Shown here: positions 30,905 to 37,407 of the stretch, in pieces
Numbering within the stretch: position 1 is the stretch's first letter
Layout of the letters: each line of letters begins with the position of its first letter
Assembly (NCBI GenBank): GCA_946480605.1
Contig: CAMLKW010000017.1
Location: 1 to 37,407, forward strand
DNA from: an uncultured Roseateles sp.
GTDB taxonomy: Bacteria > Pseudomonadota > Gammaproteobacteria > Burkholderiales > Burkholderiaceae
Length of the DNA stretch: 37,407 bases
Direction: 5' to 3'
Notes under the pieces: model-generated
What the model was told of the DNA's origin: nothing
Databases searched by the model: none
What the model saw: only the letters and a program-made list of their open reading frames with translations
Program-made: the position numbers and the translations under genes

Positions 30905-31948
30905 ATGGACATCACTCAGCTGCTGGCATTTTCGGTCAAGAACAAGGCCTCCGACCTGCACCTCTCGGCCGGCCTGCCGCCGATGATCCGCGTGCACGGC
31001 GACGTGCGCCGCATCAATGTCGAGGCCCTGGACCACCGCGCGGTCCACGACATGGTCTACGACATCATGAACGACTCGCAGCGCAAGGTGTACGAGGAGA
31101 CGCTGGAGGTCGACTTCTCCTTCGAGATCCAGGGCCTGGCGCGTTTCCGTGTCAACGCCTTCAACCAGAACCGCGGCGCGGGCGCCGTGTTCCGGACCAT
31201 TCCCAGCAAGATCCTCAGCCTGGAGCAGCTGGCCGCGCCCAAGGTGTTCGCCGAGCTGGCGCTGAAGCCGCGCGGCATGGTGCTGGTGACCGGTCCGACC
31301 GGCTCGGGCAAGAGCACGACGCTGGCGGCCATGATCAACCACCTCAACGAGAACGAGTACGGCCACATCCTGACCATCGAGGACCCGATCGAGTTCGTGC
31401 ACGAGTCCAAGAAGAGCCTGATCAACCAGCGCGAGGTCGGTCCGCACACGCACAGCTTCAGCAACGCGCTGCGCTCGGCGCTGCGCGAAGACCCGGACTG
31501 CGTGCTGGTGGGTGAGATGCGCGACCTGGAAACCATCCGCCTGGCGTTGACGGCCGCGGAAACGGGTCACCTGGTGTTCGGCACGCTGCACACCTCGTCG
31601 GCCGCCAAGACGGTGGATCGCATCGTGGACGTGTTCCCGGCGGCCGAGAAGGAGATGGTGCGCGCGATGGTGTCCGAGTCGCTGGTGGCCGTCATCTCGC
31701 AGAGCCTGTGCAAGCTCAAGGACGGCTCCGGCCGCGTGGCGGCGCACGAGATCATGCTGGGCACCTCGGCCATCCGCAACCTGATCCGCGAGAACAAGGT
31801 GGCGCAGATGTACTCGTCCATACAGACCGGCAACAGCCTGGGCATGCAGACGCTGGACCAGAACCTGACCGACCTGGTCCGGCGCAACATCATTTCCCCC
31901 GCCGAAGCGCGCGCCAAGGCGAAGTTCCCAGAGAACTTCCCCGGCTAG
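30905..31948 (+). CDS. pilT: type IV pilus retraction ATPase PilT
   Basis: 347 residues, the normal length. A hexameric cytoplasmic ATPase that depolymerises type IV pili for twitching motility and DNA uptake. Start MDITQLLAFSVKNKASDLHLSAG; Walker A GPTGSGKS (130-137); Asp box IEDPIEF (158-164); Walker B VGEMRD (202-207); His box GHLVFGTLHT (221-230). The C-terminal AIRNLIRE motif, required for retraction in PilT proteins, is present in GTSAIRNLIRENKVAQM. The paralogue pilU follows after a 157-nt spacer that contains two strong hairpins and a dispersed repeat, which may limit read-through. Confidence 0.97.
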   Translation: MDITQLLAFSVKNKASDLHLSAGLPPMIRVHGDVRRINVEALDHRAVHDMVYDIMNDSQRKVYEETLEVDFSFEIQGLARFRVNAFNQNRGAGAVFRTIPSKILSLEQLAAPKVFAELALKPRGMVLVTGPTGSGKSTTLAAMINHLNENEYGHILTIEDPIEFVHESKKSLINQREVGPHTHSFSNALRSALREDPDCVLVGEMRDLETIRLALTAAETGHLVFGTLHTSSAAKTVDRIVDVFPAAEKEMVRAMVSESLVAVISQSLCKLKDGSGRVAAHEIMLGTSAIRNLIRENKVAQMYSSIQTGNSLGMQTLDQNLTDLVRRNIISPAEARAKAKFPENFPG

Positions 31949-31961
31949 CACTGTTCACCCC

Positions 31962-32092
31962 CGGTTCGGCGGGTACGCCGAACCACCCCCCGAGGGGGTG
32001 CAATCCCATGCGCGCACCGGCGCACATAGGATTGCATCGCGGGCCGGCTTGGGAGCGGCCCGGCGCTCGGCCCGAAGACTGGGTCAACTTCG
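31962..32092 (+). repeat. dispersed hairpin repeat, copy R3
   Basis: The tail GGGCCGGCTTGGGAGCGGCC followed by CGGCGCTCGGCCCGAAG is identical in pattern to copy R1. Upstream is the hairpin GCAATCC/GGATTGC (32000-32006 with 32029-32035; inner TGCGC/GCGCA 32009-32013 with 32020-32024), in the position of the GCGATG hairpin of R1 but with different paired bases. A clamp CACCCCC/GGGGGTG lies at 31984-32000. Confidence 0.7.
31963..31984 (+). terminator. 9-bp hairpin after pilT
   Basis: GGTTCGGCG-GGTA-CGCCGAACC is a perfect 9-bp stem with a 4-nt loop starting 15 nt after the pilT stop. It is followed at once by the G/C clamp of repeat R3 rather than a T-run. It may attenuate transcription into pilU or protect the pilT 3' end. 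Confidence 0.45.
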
Positions 32093-32105
32093 CATCGGAT
32101 TCATC

Positions 32106-33242
32106 ATGGAACGCGACCAGGCCTCGAAATTCATCAACGACCTGCTGCGGCTGATGCTGTCGCGCAAGGGCTCCGACCTGTTCCTGACCGCGGAGTTCCC
32201 GCCGGCCATCAAGGTGGACGGCAAGATGACCAAGGTGTCGCCGCAGCCGCTGACCGGCCAGCACACGCTGCAGCTGGCGCGGGCCATCATGAACGACAAG
32301 CAGGCCGCGGAGTTCGAGCGCTCCAAGGAGTGCAACTTCGCGATCTCGCCGCACGGCATCGGGCGCTTCCGCGTCAACGCCTTCCTGCAGCAGGGCCAGG
32401 TCGGCCTGGTGCTGCGGACCATTCCGTCCACGCTGCCCACCATCGAGTCGCTGGACCTGCCGCCGGTGCTGCGCGAGGTGGTGCAGGCCAAGCGCGGCCT
32501 GGTCATCGTGGTGGGCGCCACGGGCTCGGGCAAGAGCACGTCGCTGGCCGCGATGATCGATGAGCGCAACGAGACGACCTACGGCCACATCGTGACCATC
32601 GAGGACCCGATCGAGTTCGTGCATCCGCACAAGAACTGCATCGTCACGCAGCGCGAGCTGGGCCTGGACACGGACAGCTGGGAGGCGGCGCTGAAGAACT
32701 CGCTGCGCCAGGCGCCCGACGTCATCCTGATGGGCGAGCTGCGCGACCGCGAGACCATGGACCACGCCATCGCCTTCGCCGAGACCGGCCACCTGTGCAT
32801 GGCCACGCTGCATGCCAACAGCGCCAACCAGGCGCTGGACCGCATCATCAACTTCTTCCCCGAGGACCGCCGCCAGCAACTGCTGATGGACATTTCGCTG
32901 AACCTGCGCGCCCTCATCAGCCAGCGCCTGCTGCCGCGCCGCGAAGGCAAGGGCCGCGTCGCCGCCGTCGAGATCCTGCTGAACTCGCCGCTGATCTCGG
33001 ACCTGATCTTCAAGGGCGAGATCACCGAGATCAAGGAACTGATGAAGCGCTCGCGCGAGCAGGGCATGCAGACCTTCGACCAGGCGCTGTTCGACCTGTA
33101 CGAGGCCGGCAAGGTCACCTATGAAGACGCGCTGCGCAACGCCGACTCGGTCAACGACCTGCGGCTGCAGATCAAGCTGAACAGCGAGCGCGCGCGCAGC
33201 GGCGACCTGACCAGCGGCACCGAACACCTGACGATTCTCTGA
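32106..33242 (+). CDS. pilU: PilT-dependent retraction ATPase PilU
   Basis: 378 residues from the ATG at 32106 (MERDQASKFINDLLRLMLSRKGSDLFLT). The frame is open upstream to 31998, but that part is repeat R3. It has Walker A GATGSGKS, Asp box IEDPIEF, Walker B MGELRDRETM and His box GHLCMATLHAN, with longer C-terminal helices than PilT (ITEIKELMKRSREQGMQTFDQ). The AIRNLIRE motif of PilT is replaced, as expected for PilU. PilU supports PilT in forceful retraction and twitching. A dehydrogenase gene follows 2 nt after its stop. Confidence 0.96.
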   Translation: MERDQASKFINDLLRLMLSRKGSDLFLTAEFPPAIKVDGKMTKVSPQPLTGQHTLQLARAIMNDKQAAEFERSKECNFAISPHGIGRFRVNAFLQQGQVGLVLRTIPSTLPTIESLDLPPVLREVVQAKRGLVIVVGATGSGKSTSLAAMIDERNETTYGHIVTIEDPIEFVHPHKNCIVTQRELGLDTDSWEAALKNSLRQAPDVILMGELRDRETMDHAIAFAETGHLCMATLHANSANQALDRIINFFPEDRRQQLLMDISLNLRALISQRLLPRREGKGRVAAVEILLNSPLISDLIFKGEITEIKELMKRSREQGMQTFDQALFDLYEAGKVTYEDALRNADSVNDLRLQIKLNSERARSGDLTSGTEHLTIL

Positions 33243-33244
33243 AC

Positions 33245-34135
33245 ATGAGCACCCGCAGCTACGAACCCCAAGCCTCCCGCCGCGTCGCCTTCCTGGGCCT
33301 GGGCGTCATGGGCCACCCCATGGCCGGCCACCTGGCGCTCGCCGGGCATCAGGTCACGGTCTACAACCGCACGGCGGCCAAGGCCGAGGCCTGGGTGAAG
33401 GCCTACGGCGGTGCGTTCGCGGCGACGCCGGCCGAGGCCGCGCGCGGCGCGGACTTCGTTTTCTGCTGCGTCGGCAACGACGACGACCTGCGCTCGGTCG
33501 TGCTGGGCGAGGCCGGCGCGCTGGCCGGCATGGCGGCGGGAGCCGTCTTCGTGGACCACACGACGGCGTCGGCCGCAGTGGCGCGTGAACTGCACGCCGA
33601 AGCGGCGAAGCGCGGCATTGCCTTCGTCGACGCGCCGGTGTCCGGCGGCCAGGCCGGCGCGGTCAATGGCGCGCTGACGGTCATGTGCGGCGGCGAGGCG
33701 GCGGCCTTTGATGCGATGAAGCCGGTCGCGCTGAATTACGCCAAGGCCGTGACGCTGCTGGGCGGCCCGGGCTCGGGCCAGTTGGCCAAGATGGTGAACC
33801 AGATCTGCATCGCCGGCGTCGTGCAAGGCCTGGCCGAGGCCGTGCGCTTCGGTCAGAAGTCGGGCCTGGACATGGCCCAGGTGCTGGACGTCATCGGCAA
33901 GGGCGCCGCGCAGAGCTGGCAGATGGACAACCGCGGCAAGACCATGGTCGAGGACAAGTTCGACTTCGGTTTCGCGGTCGACTGGATGCGCAAGGACCTG
34001 GGCCTGGTGCTGGACGAGGCGCGCCGCAACGGTGCCCGCCTGCCGCTCACCGCGCTGGTGGATCAGTTCTATGCCGATGTGCAGGCATTGGGCGGCAATC
34101 GCTGGGACACCTCGTCCCTGATCAAGCGTCTGTGA
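33245..34135 (+). CDS. beta-hydroxyacid dehydrogenase (3-hydroxyisobutyrate / tartronate-semialdehyde reductase family)
   Basis: 296 residues. The N-terminal Rossmann domain has GLGVMGHPMAGHLALAGH (about 17-34), then VYNRTAAKAEAW and FCCVGNDDDLRSVVLG. The signature DAPVSGGQAGAVNGAL and the catalytic-lysine region GSGQLAKMVNQICIAG follow, then an all-helical dimerisation domain. The family oxidises 3-hydroxyisobutyrate or reduces tartronate semialdehyde with NAD(P). The substrate cannot be read from sequence. The pilT-pilU-dehydrogenase order is common in Burkholderiales, although a functional link to pili is not obvious. It starts 2 nt after pilU and is convergent with dolP. Confidence 0.93.
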   Translation: MSTRSYEPQASRRVAFLGLGVMGHPMAGHLALAGHQVTVYNRTAAKAEAWVKAYGGAFAATPAEAARGADFVFCCVGNDDDLRSVVLGEAGALAGMAAGAVFVDHTTASAAVARELHAEAAKRGIAFVDAPVSGGQAGAVNGALTVMCGGEAAAFDAMKPVALNYAKAVTLLGGPGSGQLAKMVNQICIAGVVQGLAEAVRFGQKSGLDMAQVLDVIGKGAAQSWQMDNRGKTMVEDKFDFGFAVDWMRKDLGLVLDEARRNGARLPLTALVDQFYADVQALGGNRWDTSSLIKRL

Positions 34136-34162
34136 GGCTCGGGCGCCTCGGCGCCCTGGTGC

Positions 34163-34780
34163 TTACTGCGCCGGCTTGGGCGCGTAGCGCGCGAGTTCCT
34201 CTTCGCTGATGATCTCGAACGCGCGGATGACCTTGCGCACGCCACCGACCTGGCGCGCGATCTCGGTGGCCCGGTTGGCTTCTCGCTCGGTCACGCGGCC
34301 CAGCAGGTAGACGTTGCCGCGTTCGACCACCACGTAGAAGGCGTTGCTGATCAGGTCCTTCGCGTCGATCAGCTTGGCCTTGATCTTGCCCTGGATGAGC
34401 ACGTCGTTGGAGCGGCCGCTCAGCGAACTGTTGGCGCCGATGGCGACCTCGTTCATCACGCGCTGCACGTTCTCGACGCCACCCACCAGCGTCTCGATGC
34501 GGGCGCGCGTCTCTTCGGAGTTGGCCTCGCCGGTGATCAGCGCGACGCGGTTGTAGCTGTTGACGTTGATGTGGGCCTTCTCGCCGATCTGCTCGCGGAC
34601 GCGGGCGCCGGCCTTGATCTCGATGCTCTCGTCTTCCAGCTGCGTGCCGGAGGTGCGGCGGTCGGTGGCGACGTTGACGCCGCCCACCATGGCGCCGCCG
34701 ATCAGCAGGGGCGCGCAGCCCGTGCCCAGCAGGCTGGCGAGGACGGCGGCGATCAGGGTGCGGTTCAGGGAGGACTTCAT
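34163..34780 (-). CDS. dolP: BON-domain outer-membrane lipoprotein, DolP/YraP-like
   Basis: 205 residues from the ATG at 34780 (MKSSLNRTLIAAVLASLLGTGC), with GGAAAA 5 nt upstream. An ATG at 34804 that overlaps the diaA stop (ATGA) would add eight residues. The lipobox LGTGC gives an acylated Cys. After a glycine-rich segment (PLLIGGAMVGGVNVATDRR) come two BON domains: KAHINVNSYNRVALITGEAN with VQRVMNEV, and FYVVVERGNVYLLGRVTERE with VRKVIRAFE. DolP binds anionic phospholipids and supports outer-membrane integrity and BAM function. It is last in the yraN-diaA-dolP order also seen in E. coli. Confidence 0.92.
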   Translation of the reverse strand: MKSSLNRTLIAAVLASLLGTGCAPLLIGGAMVGGVNVATDRRTSGTQLEDESIEIKAGARVREQIGEKAHINVNSYNRVALITGEANSEETRARIETLVGGVENVQRVMNEVAIGANSSLSGRSNDVLIQGKIKAKLIDAKDLISNAFYVVVERGNVYLLGRVTEREANRATEIARQVGGVRKVIRAFEIISEEELARYAPKPAQ

Positions 34781-34800
34781 CGGTTTTCCATCAAAGGGGT

Positions 34801-35370
34801 TCATTCATCGCTGCCGAGCAGTTGCACGTCGACGGCGTCGGCCAGCGCATGCAGCAGCACGCGCTGGGCCTCGATAACGCGCGGCTCGCGTGCGTGGCTG
34901 ACGCGGATCTGGATGTCCGTGTCCTGCAGCAGCCCGCGCCACTCGTCGCTGGTGCCGCCGGTCAGTGCGATGACGCTCATTTCCTGCGCGTGTGCCACGG
35001 CCAGCGCGGCGGACCAGGCGTCGCGCTGATCGCGCAGCGGCTCCACCATGATGAGCACGTCGCCCGGGTGGCCGTGGGCCTGCAGCAGCCGCGCCAGGTC
35101 CAGTCCGGCGCTGTCGCGCGCCTGCGCGGCCAGGCTCCACGCGGCCAGGCCCGGGCGCTCCTGCTCGAAGCGGCCGGCCAGCCGGGCGGCCAGGTAGTCG
35201 GCGTCCAGCGCCGCCAGGCCTTGCGCGGCGCACAGGATGCGGTTGCCGCCGGTGATGGCGTCCACCGCCATCTGCGCGGCCATCGCCAGGGGGCGGGCCA
35301 GTTGCTCGGCGGCCTGGTAGAGCAGGTCGGCGCTCTCGAAGAACTGCTGCTGGATACGTTGTTCGATCAT
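34801..35370 (-). CDS. diaA: SIS-domain protein, DiaA/GmhA-like
   Basis: 189 residues starting MIEQRIQQQFFESADLLYQAAEQLARPL. The fold is a sugar-isomerase (SIS) domain, with GGNRILCAAQGLAALDADYLAARL at the phosphosugar-binding position and HGHPGDVLIMVEPLRDQRD later. The usual Ser-rich GNGGSA loop is degenerate (CAAQGLA), so isomerase activity is doubtful. Its place between yraN and dolP matches E. coli diaA, whose product binds DnaA and promotes timely replication initiation; the name follows this context. Phosphoheptose isomerase is the alternative. Repeat R4 fills the 142-nt spacer upstream. Confidence 0.78.
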   Translation of the reverse strand: MIEQRIQQQFFESADLLYQAAEQLARPLAMAAQMAVDAITGGNRILCAAQGLAALDADYLAARLAGRFEQERPGLAAWSLAAQARDSAGLDLARLLQAHGHPGDVLIMVEPLRDQRDAWSAALAVAHAQEMSVIALTGGTSDEWRGLLQDTDIQIRVSHAREPRVIEAQRVLLHALADAVDVQLLGSDE

Positions 35371-35383
35371 CGGGGCGGATCAT

Positions 35384-35510
35384 AGAAGCCCCTCGCCCAG
35401 CCTTGCGGCGCTGAACGCGCGCACGTCTGGTCGGTCCCCCGTGGGGACGGCGATGCTCGCGGCATTGAGCCGCTCGCACATCGCCCGGCCCGGCGCTCGG
35501 TCCGAACCCA
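35384..35510 (+). repeat. dispersed hairpin repeat, copy R4
   Basis: It aligns with the minus strand of 6026-6168 along nearly its whole length: GCCCCTCG, GCTGAACGCG, GTCCCC/GGGGAC clamp (35434-35439 with 35443-35448), GCGATG ... GCATTGAGCCGC ... CATCGC and CCCGGCGCTCGG. It lacks about 23 nt of the tail found in R1. It lies between the diaA start and the yraN stop. Confidence 0.75.
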
Positions 35511-35512
35511 GA

Positions 35513-35905
35513 TCAGCCAGCATCGAAAGCAGCTTGCAGCCAGGTGAGTTCGGCGCCGTCGATGGCCACCACGTCGAAGCGGCAGGGCGGCGGGCTGGCG
35601 TGGCGCAGCAGGTAGTGCTGGGCGGCGTAGATCAGCCTGGCCTGCTTGGCCGGCGTGACGCTGGCGGCCGCGCCGCCGTGCGAGCGGTCCGCGCGGGCGC
35701 GTACTTCCACGAACACGAGGGTGCCGTCGGCGTCCTGCAGGATCAGGTCCACCTCGCCGGCGCGGCGGCTGGGGCCGGCGGCGACTCGATAATTGCGCTC
35801 CAGCAGGCGCAGGCCCGCGCGCTGCAGATGCGCCAGCGCGGCGTCTTCCGCCGCGTCGCCGCGCGTCTTGGTCGCCGGTTTTGATCGAGAGCCCCAGTTG
35901 AACAT
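35513..35905 (-). CDS. YraN/UPF0102 family predicted endonuclease-like protein
   Basis: 130 residues from the ATG at 35905 (MFNWGSRSKPATKTRGDAAED). The restriction-endonuclease-like core shows GDAAEDAALAHLQRAG, then RRAGEVDLILQDADGTLVFVEVRAR, the E-x(n)-D...E-V-K/R pattern of the UPF0102 fold. The usual Lys of EVK is Arg here. Function is unestablished; similarity to Holliday-junction resolvases is structural. Its start is divergent from and overlaps the rsmI start by 8 nt, which matches the conserved neighbourhood of yraN, rsmI (yraL), diaA and dolP. Upstream in-frame starts to 35971 would lie deep inside rsmI. Confidence 0.9.
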   Translation of the reverse strand: MFNWGSRSKPATKTRGDAAEDAALAHLQRAGLRLLERNYRVAAGPSRRAGEVDLILQDADGTLVFVEVRARADRSHGGAAASVTPAKQARLIYAAQHYLLRHASPPPCRFDVVAIDGAELTWLQAAFDAG

Positions 35906-36815
35906 TGACGCATCCCTGCTCAGACAGGCCGCCCAGGCGGCGGCCGGCGGCCAGCAGTATCCGGCGGCCACGCTCTACGTGGTGGCCACGCCCATCGGCA
36001 ATCTGGCCGATCTGTCGCTGCGCGTCATCCACCTGCTGGGGCTGGCCGACGCGCTGGCCTGCGAGGACACGCGCCAGGGCGGCTCGCTGCTGCGCCACCT
36101 GGGCCTGCACAAGCCGCTGATCGCCGTGCACCAGCACAACGAGCGTGAAGGCAGCGCCGCCGTCATCGCGCGGCTGGCGGCGGGCGAGCGCGTGGCCTAT
36201 GCGTCGGACGCAGGCACGCCGGCTATCTCCGACCCCGGCGCGGTGCTGGTGCAGCAGGTCGTGGCGGCCGGCTACCGCGTGTTGCCGCTGCCGGGCCCCA
36301 GTGCCGCAGCGACGGTGCTCAGCGTCGCCGGCGACGTGTCGGCCACGAGCTTTGCCTTCAGCGGTTTCCTGCCCACCAAGGCCGGCGAGCGCCGCACGGC
36401 GTTGCAGGCGCTTTTGGCCGTCGAAGGCCAGAGCCAGGTGCTGTTCGAGGCACCGCACCGCATCAACGAGCTGATCTCGCTGCTGGCCGAGCTGGCACCT
36501 GAGCGCCGCGTGACGGTGGGGCGCGAGCTGACCAAGCAGTTCGAGAGCATCCACACGGCCGAGGCGGCGACGCTGCCCGCCTGGCTGGCCGCCGACCCGC
36601 AGCGCCAGCGCGGCGAGTTCGTGCTGGTGCTGCACGCCCGTGCCGCGCAGGCGGCGGCGGACGATGACCTGCCCGCCGAGCCGCTGCGCGCGCTGGCCTT
36701 GCTGGCGGCCGAGCTGCCGCTGAAACAGGCCGTGGCGCTGGCCGCGCAGATCACCGGCGCGCCGCGCAACCGGCTCTACGACGCCGGGCTGAAGCTCAAG
36801 CGCGACGCCGGTTGA
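35898..36815 (+). CDS. rsmI: 16S rRNA (cytidine1402-2'-O)-methyltransferase RsmI
   Basis: 305 residues from a TTG at 35898 (read as MNIDASLLRQAAQAAAGGQQ), chosen because homologues begin with a similar short helix before YPAATLYVVATPIGNLADLS; no ATG lies near. Motifs: VATPIGNLADLSLR, ACEDTR, SDAGTPAISDPG, PLPGPSAA, FSGFLPTKAGER, FEAPHRINEL and a VGRELTKQFE segment. The tetrapyrrole-methylase fold 2'-O-methylates C1402 of 16S rRNA in the decoding centre. The upstream open frame to 35793 is within yraN. tldD starts 45 nt downstream. Confidence 0.94.
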   Translation: MNIDASLLRQAAQAAAGGQQYPAATLYVVATPIGNLADLSLRVIHLLGLADALACEDTRQGGSLLRHLGLHKPLIAVHQHNEREGSAAVIARLAAGERVAYASDAGTPAISDPGAVLVQQVVAAGYRVLPLPGPSAAATVLSVAGDVSATSFAFSGFLPTKAGERRTALQALLAVEGQSQVLFEAPHRINELISLLAELAPERRVTVGRELTKQFESIHTAEAATLPAWLAADPQRQRGEFVLVLHARAAQAAADDDLPAEPLRALALLAAELPLKQAVALAAQITGAPRNRLYDAGLKLKRDAG

Positions 36816-36848
36816 GCCCCGGGGCCGGCGCGGCGGCTCGCAGCTTCC

Positions 36849-36854
36849 TAGAAT
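36849..36854 (+). promoter_or_regulatory. -10 box of tldD (leaderless arrangement)
   Basis: TAGAAT ends 6 nt before the tldD ATG at 36861, the same layout as at hrcA. No ribosome-binding site fits in the gap, so translation probably begins at the mRNA 5' end. No good -35 box is visible in the GC-rich upstream sequence. Confidence 0.5.
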
Positions 36855-36860
36855 CGGGCC

Positions 36861-37407
36861 ATGATCGCCGTCGAACCCACCCTGGCCCGCCTGGCCGCCG
36901 CCCGCTCGCAACTGCTGGAGCCCTTCGGCCTCACCGAAGCGTCGCTGTCGCAGGCGCTGCGCCTCATCACCGAGCACCGGGTCGACGACGCCGACCTGTA
37001 CTTCCAGACCACGCGCGCCGAGGGCTGGAGCCTGGAGGAGGGCATCGTCAAGAGCGGCTCCTTCAGCATCGACCAGGGCGTGGGCGTGCGCGCGGTGGCT
37101 GGCGAGAAGACCGCGTTCGCCTACTCGGACGACATCTCGCTGGACTCGCTGCTGGACGCGGCCCGTACCGTGCGCACCATCGCCGCTGCGGGCCAGAGCA
37201 AGAAGGTGAAGGTGCCGTCGCAAGGCCGCGTGGCCGGCAGTCGCGAGCTGTACGGCGTGGCCGACCCCATCGCCAGCCTGGACAGCACCGCCAAGGTCGC
37301 GCTGCTGGAGCGCGCCGAGAAGATGGCCCGCGCCAAGGACCCGCGCATCGTTCAGGTGATGGCCGGCCTGGCCGCCGAGCACGAGGTGGTGCTGATCGCG
37401 CGCGCCG
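36861..37407 (+). CDS. tldD: metalloprotease subunit TldD (partial, 3' end outside window)
   Basis: 182 codons are visible from the ATG at 36861 (MIAVEPTLARLAAARSQLLEPFGL). The segment DDADLYFQTTRAEGWSLEEG followed by IVKSGSFSIDQGVGVRAVAGEKTAFAYSDDIS closely matches the N-terminal domain of TldD rather than its partner TldE/PmbA. The TldD/TldE heterodimer is a zinc protease that degrades unfolded peptides and matures microcin B17 and the CcdA antitoxin in E. coli. The zinc motif HExxxH lies beyond the window edge, so catalytic competence cannot be judged. It follows rsmI on the same strand. Confidence 0.92.
   Translation, partial: MIAVEPTLARLAAARSQLLEPFGLTEASLSQALRLITEHRVDDADLYFQTTRAEGWSLEEGIVKSGSFSIDQGVGVRAVAGEKTAFAYSDDISLDSLLDAARTVRTIAAAGQSKKVKVPSQGRVAGSRELYGVADPIASLDSTAKVALLERAEKMARAKDPRIVQVMAGLAAEHEVVLIARA

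Noticed and set aside
30206..31951. 1052-codon minus-strand frame continuing upstream of the MocR gene
   Set aside because: The added part is antisense to pilT and a frame shadow of yggS; the regulator starts at the GTG overlapping the yggS stop.
31998..32105. N-terminal extension of PilU
   Set aside because: The added 36 codons are repeat R3, and PilU homologues begin at MERDQASKF.
1..37407. Mobile elements, prophage genes, CRISPR arrays, rRNA operons
   Set aside because: No transposase, integrase, phage structural gene, regularly spaced repeat or rRNA sequence was found on either strand.

Overview
The window is high-GC, tightly packed chromosomal DNA. It is best explained as a betaproteobacterium of the Burkholderiales, in the Rubrivivax/Roseateles/Leptothrix neighbourhood; this rests on gene order and protein style, since no rRNA is present. 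Supporting blocks are TPR-mutM-mutY, nadK/hrcA, divergent yggS/pilT followed by pilU and a beta-hydroxyacid dehydrogenase, and the dolP-diaA-yraN/rsmI cluster next to tldD. I see no insertion sequence, prophage, CRISPR array or integrase. Spacers are short, many genes overlap by 4 nt, and no gene-free stretch exceeds about 215 bases.

Layout. 1-2737: exported TPR protein (partial) divergent from the 8-oxoguanine repair pair mutM-mutY. 2738-4897: small membrane protein and a chemoreceptor with a CheR/CheB tether. 4894-8332: a minus-strand operon of a BlaI-type repressor, a BlaR1-like M56 membrane protease fused to an S11 D,D-peptidase domain, and an exported D-amino-acid-oxidase-family enzyme whose domain order is circularly permuted. 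A 20-bp inverted repeat sits at the operon start. 8336-11794: rapZ, recN, nadK. 11863-12870: hrcA. 12948-13233: a CAU-anticodon tRNA interrupted by an Azoarcus-type group I intron. 13263-15752: LuxR-type response regulator and a hybrid histidine kinase whose receiver is frameshifted by a 7-bp tandem duplication. 15900-19322: secreted protein of unknown function, PEP-CTERM protein, exported methyltransferase-like protein, DUF2520 dehydrogenase-like protein. 19461-24584: cheZ, mtfA, an MFS transporter, three tiny lipoproteins, the GTPase rbgA/ylqF, and a cold-shock-domain membrane protein. 24660-28747: TonB-C protein, second chemoreceptor, triheme and diheme cytochromes c. 28793-30876: MocR-type regulator and yggS. 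30905-34135: pilT, pilU, dehydrogenase. 34163-37407: dolP, diaA, yraN, rsmI, tldD (partial).

Most likely new biology. The BlaI / M56-S11 / permuted-DAAO operon reads as a cell-wall-stress or D-amino-acid sensing circuit. A penicillin-binding-type sensor would control proteolysis of the repressor, and the last enzyme could oxidise D-amino acids released from peptidoglycan. The protein architectures are read from the sequence; the circuit is inference. The other notable items are the tRNA group I intron, a dispersed hairpin repeat found in four same-strand spacers, a repeat-like insertion in MutM, and several genes whose -10 box lies so close to the ATG that the mRNA would be leaderless.
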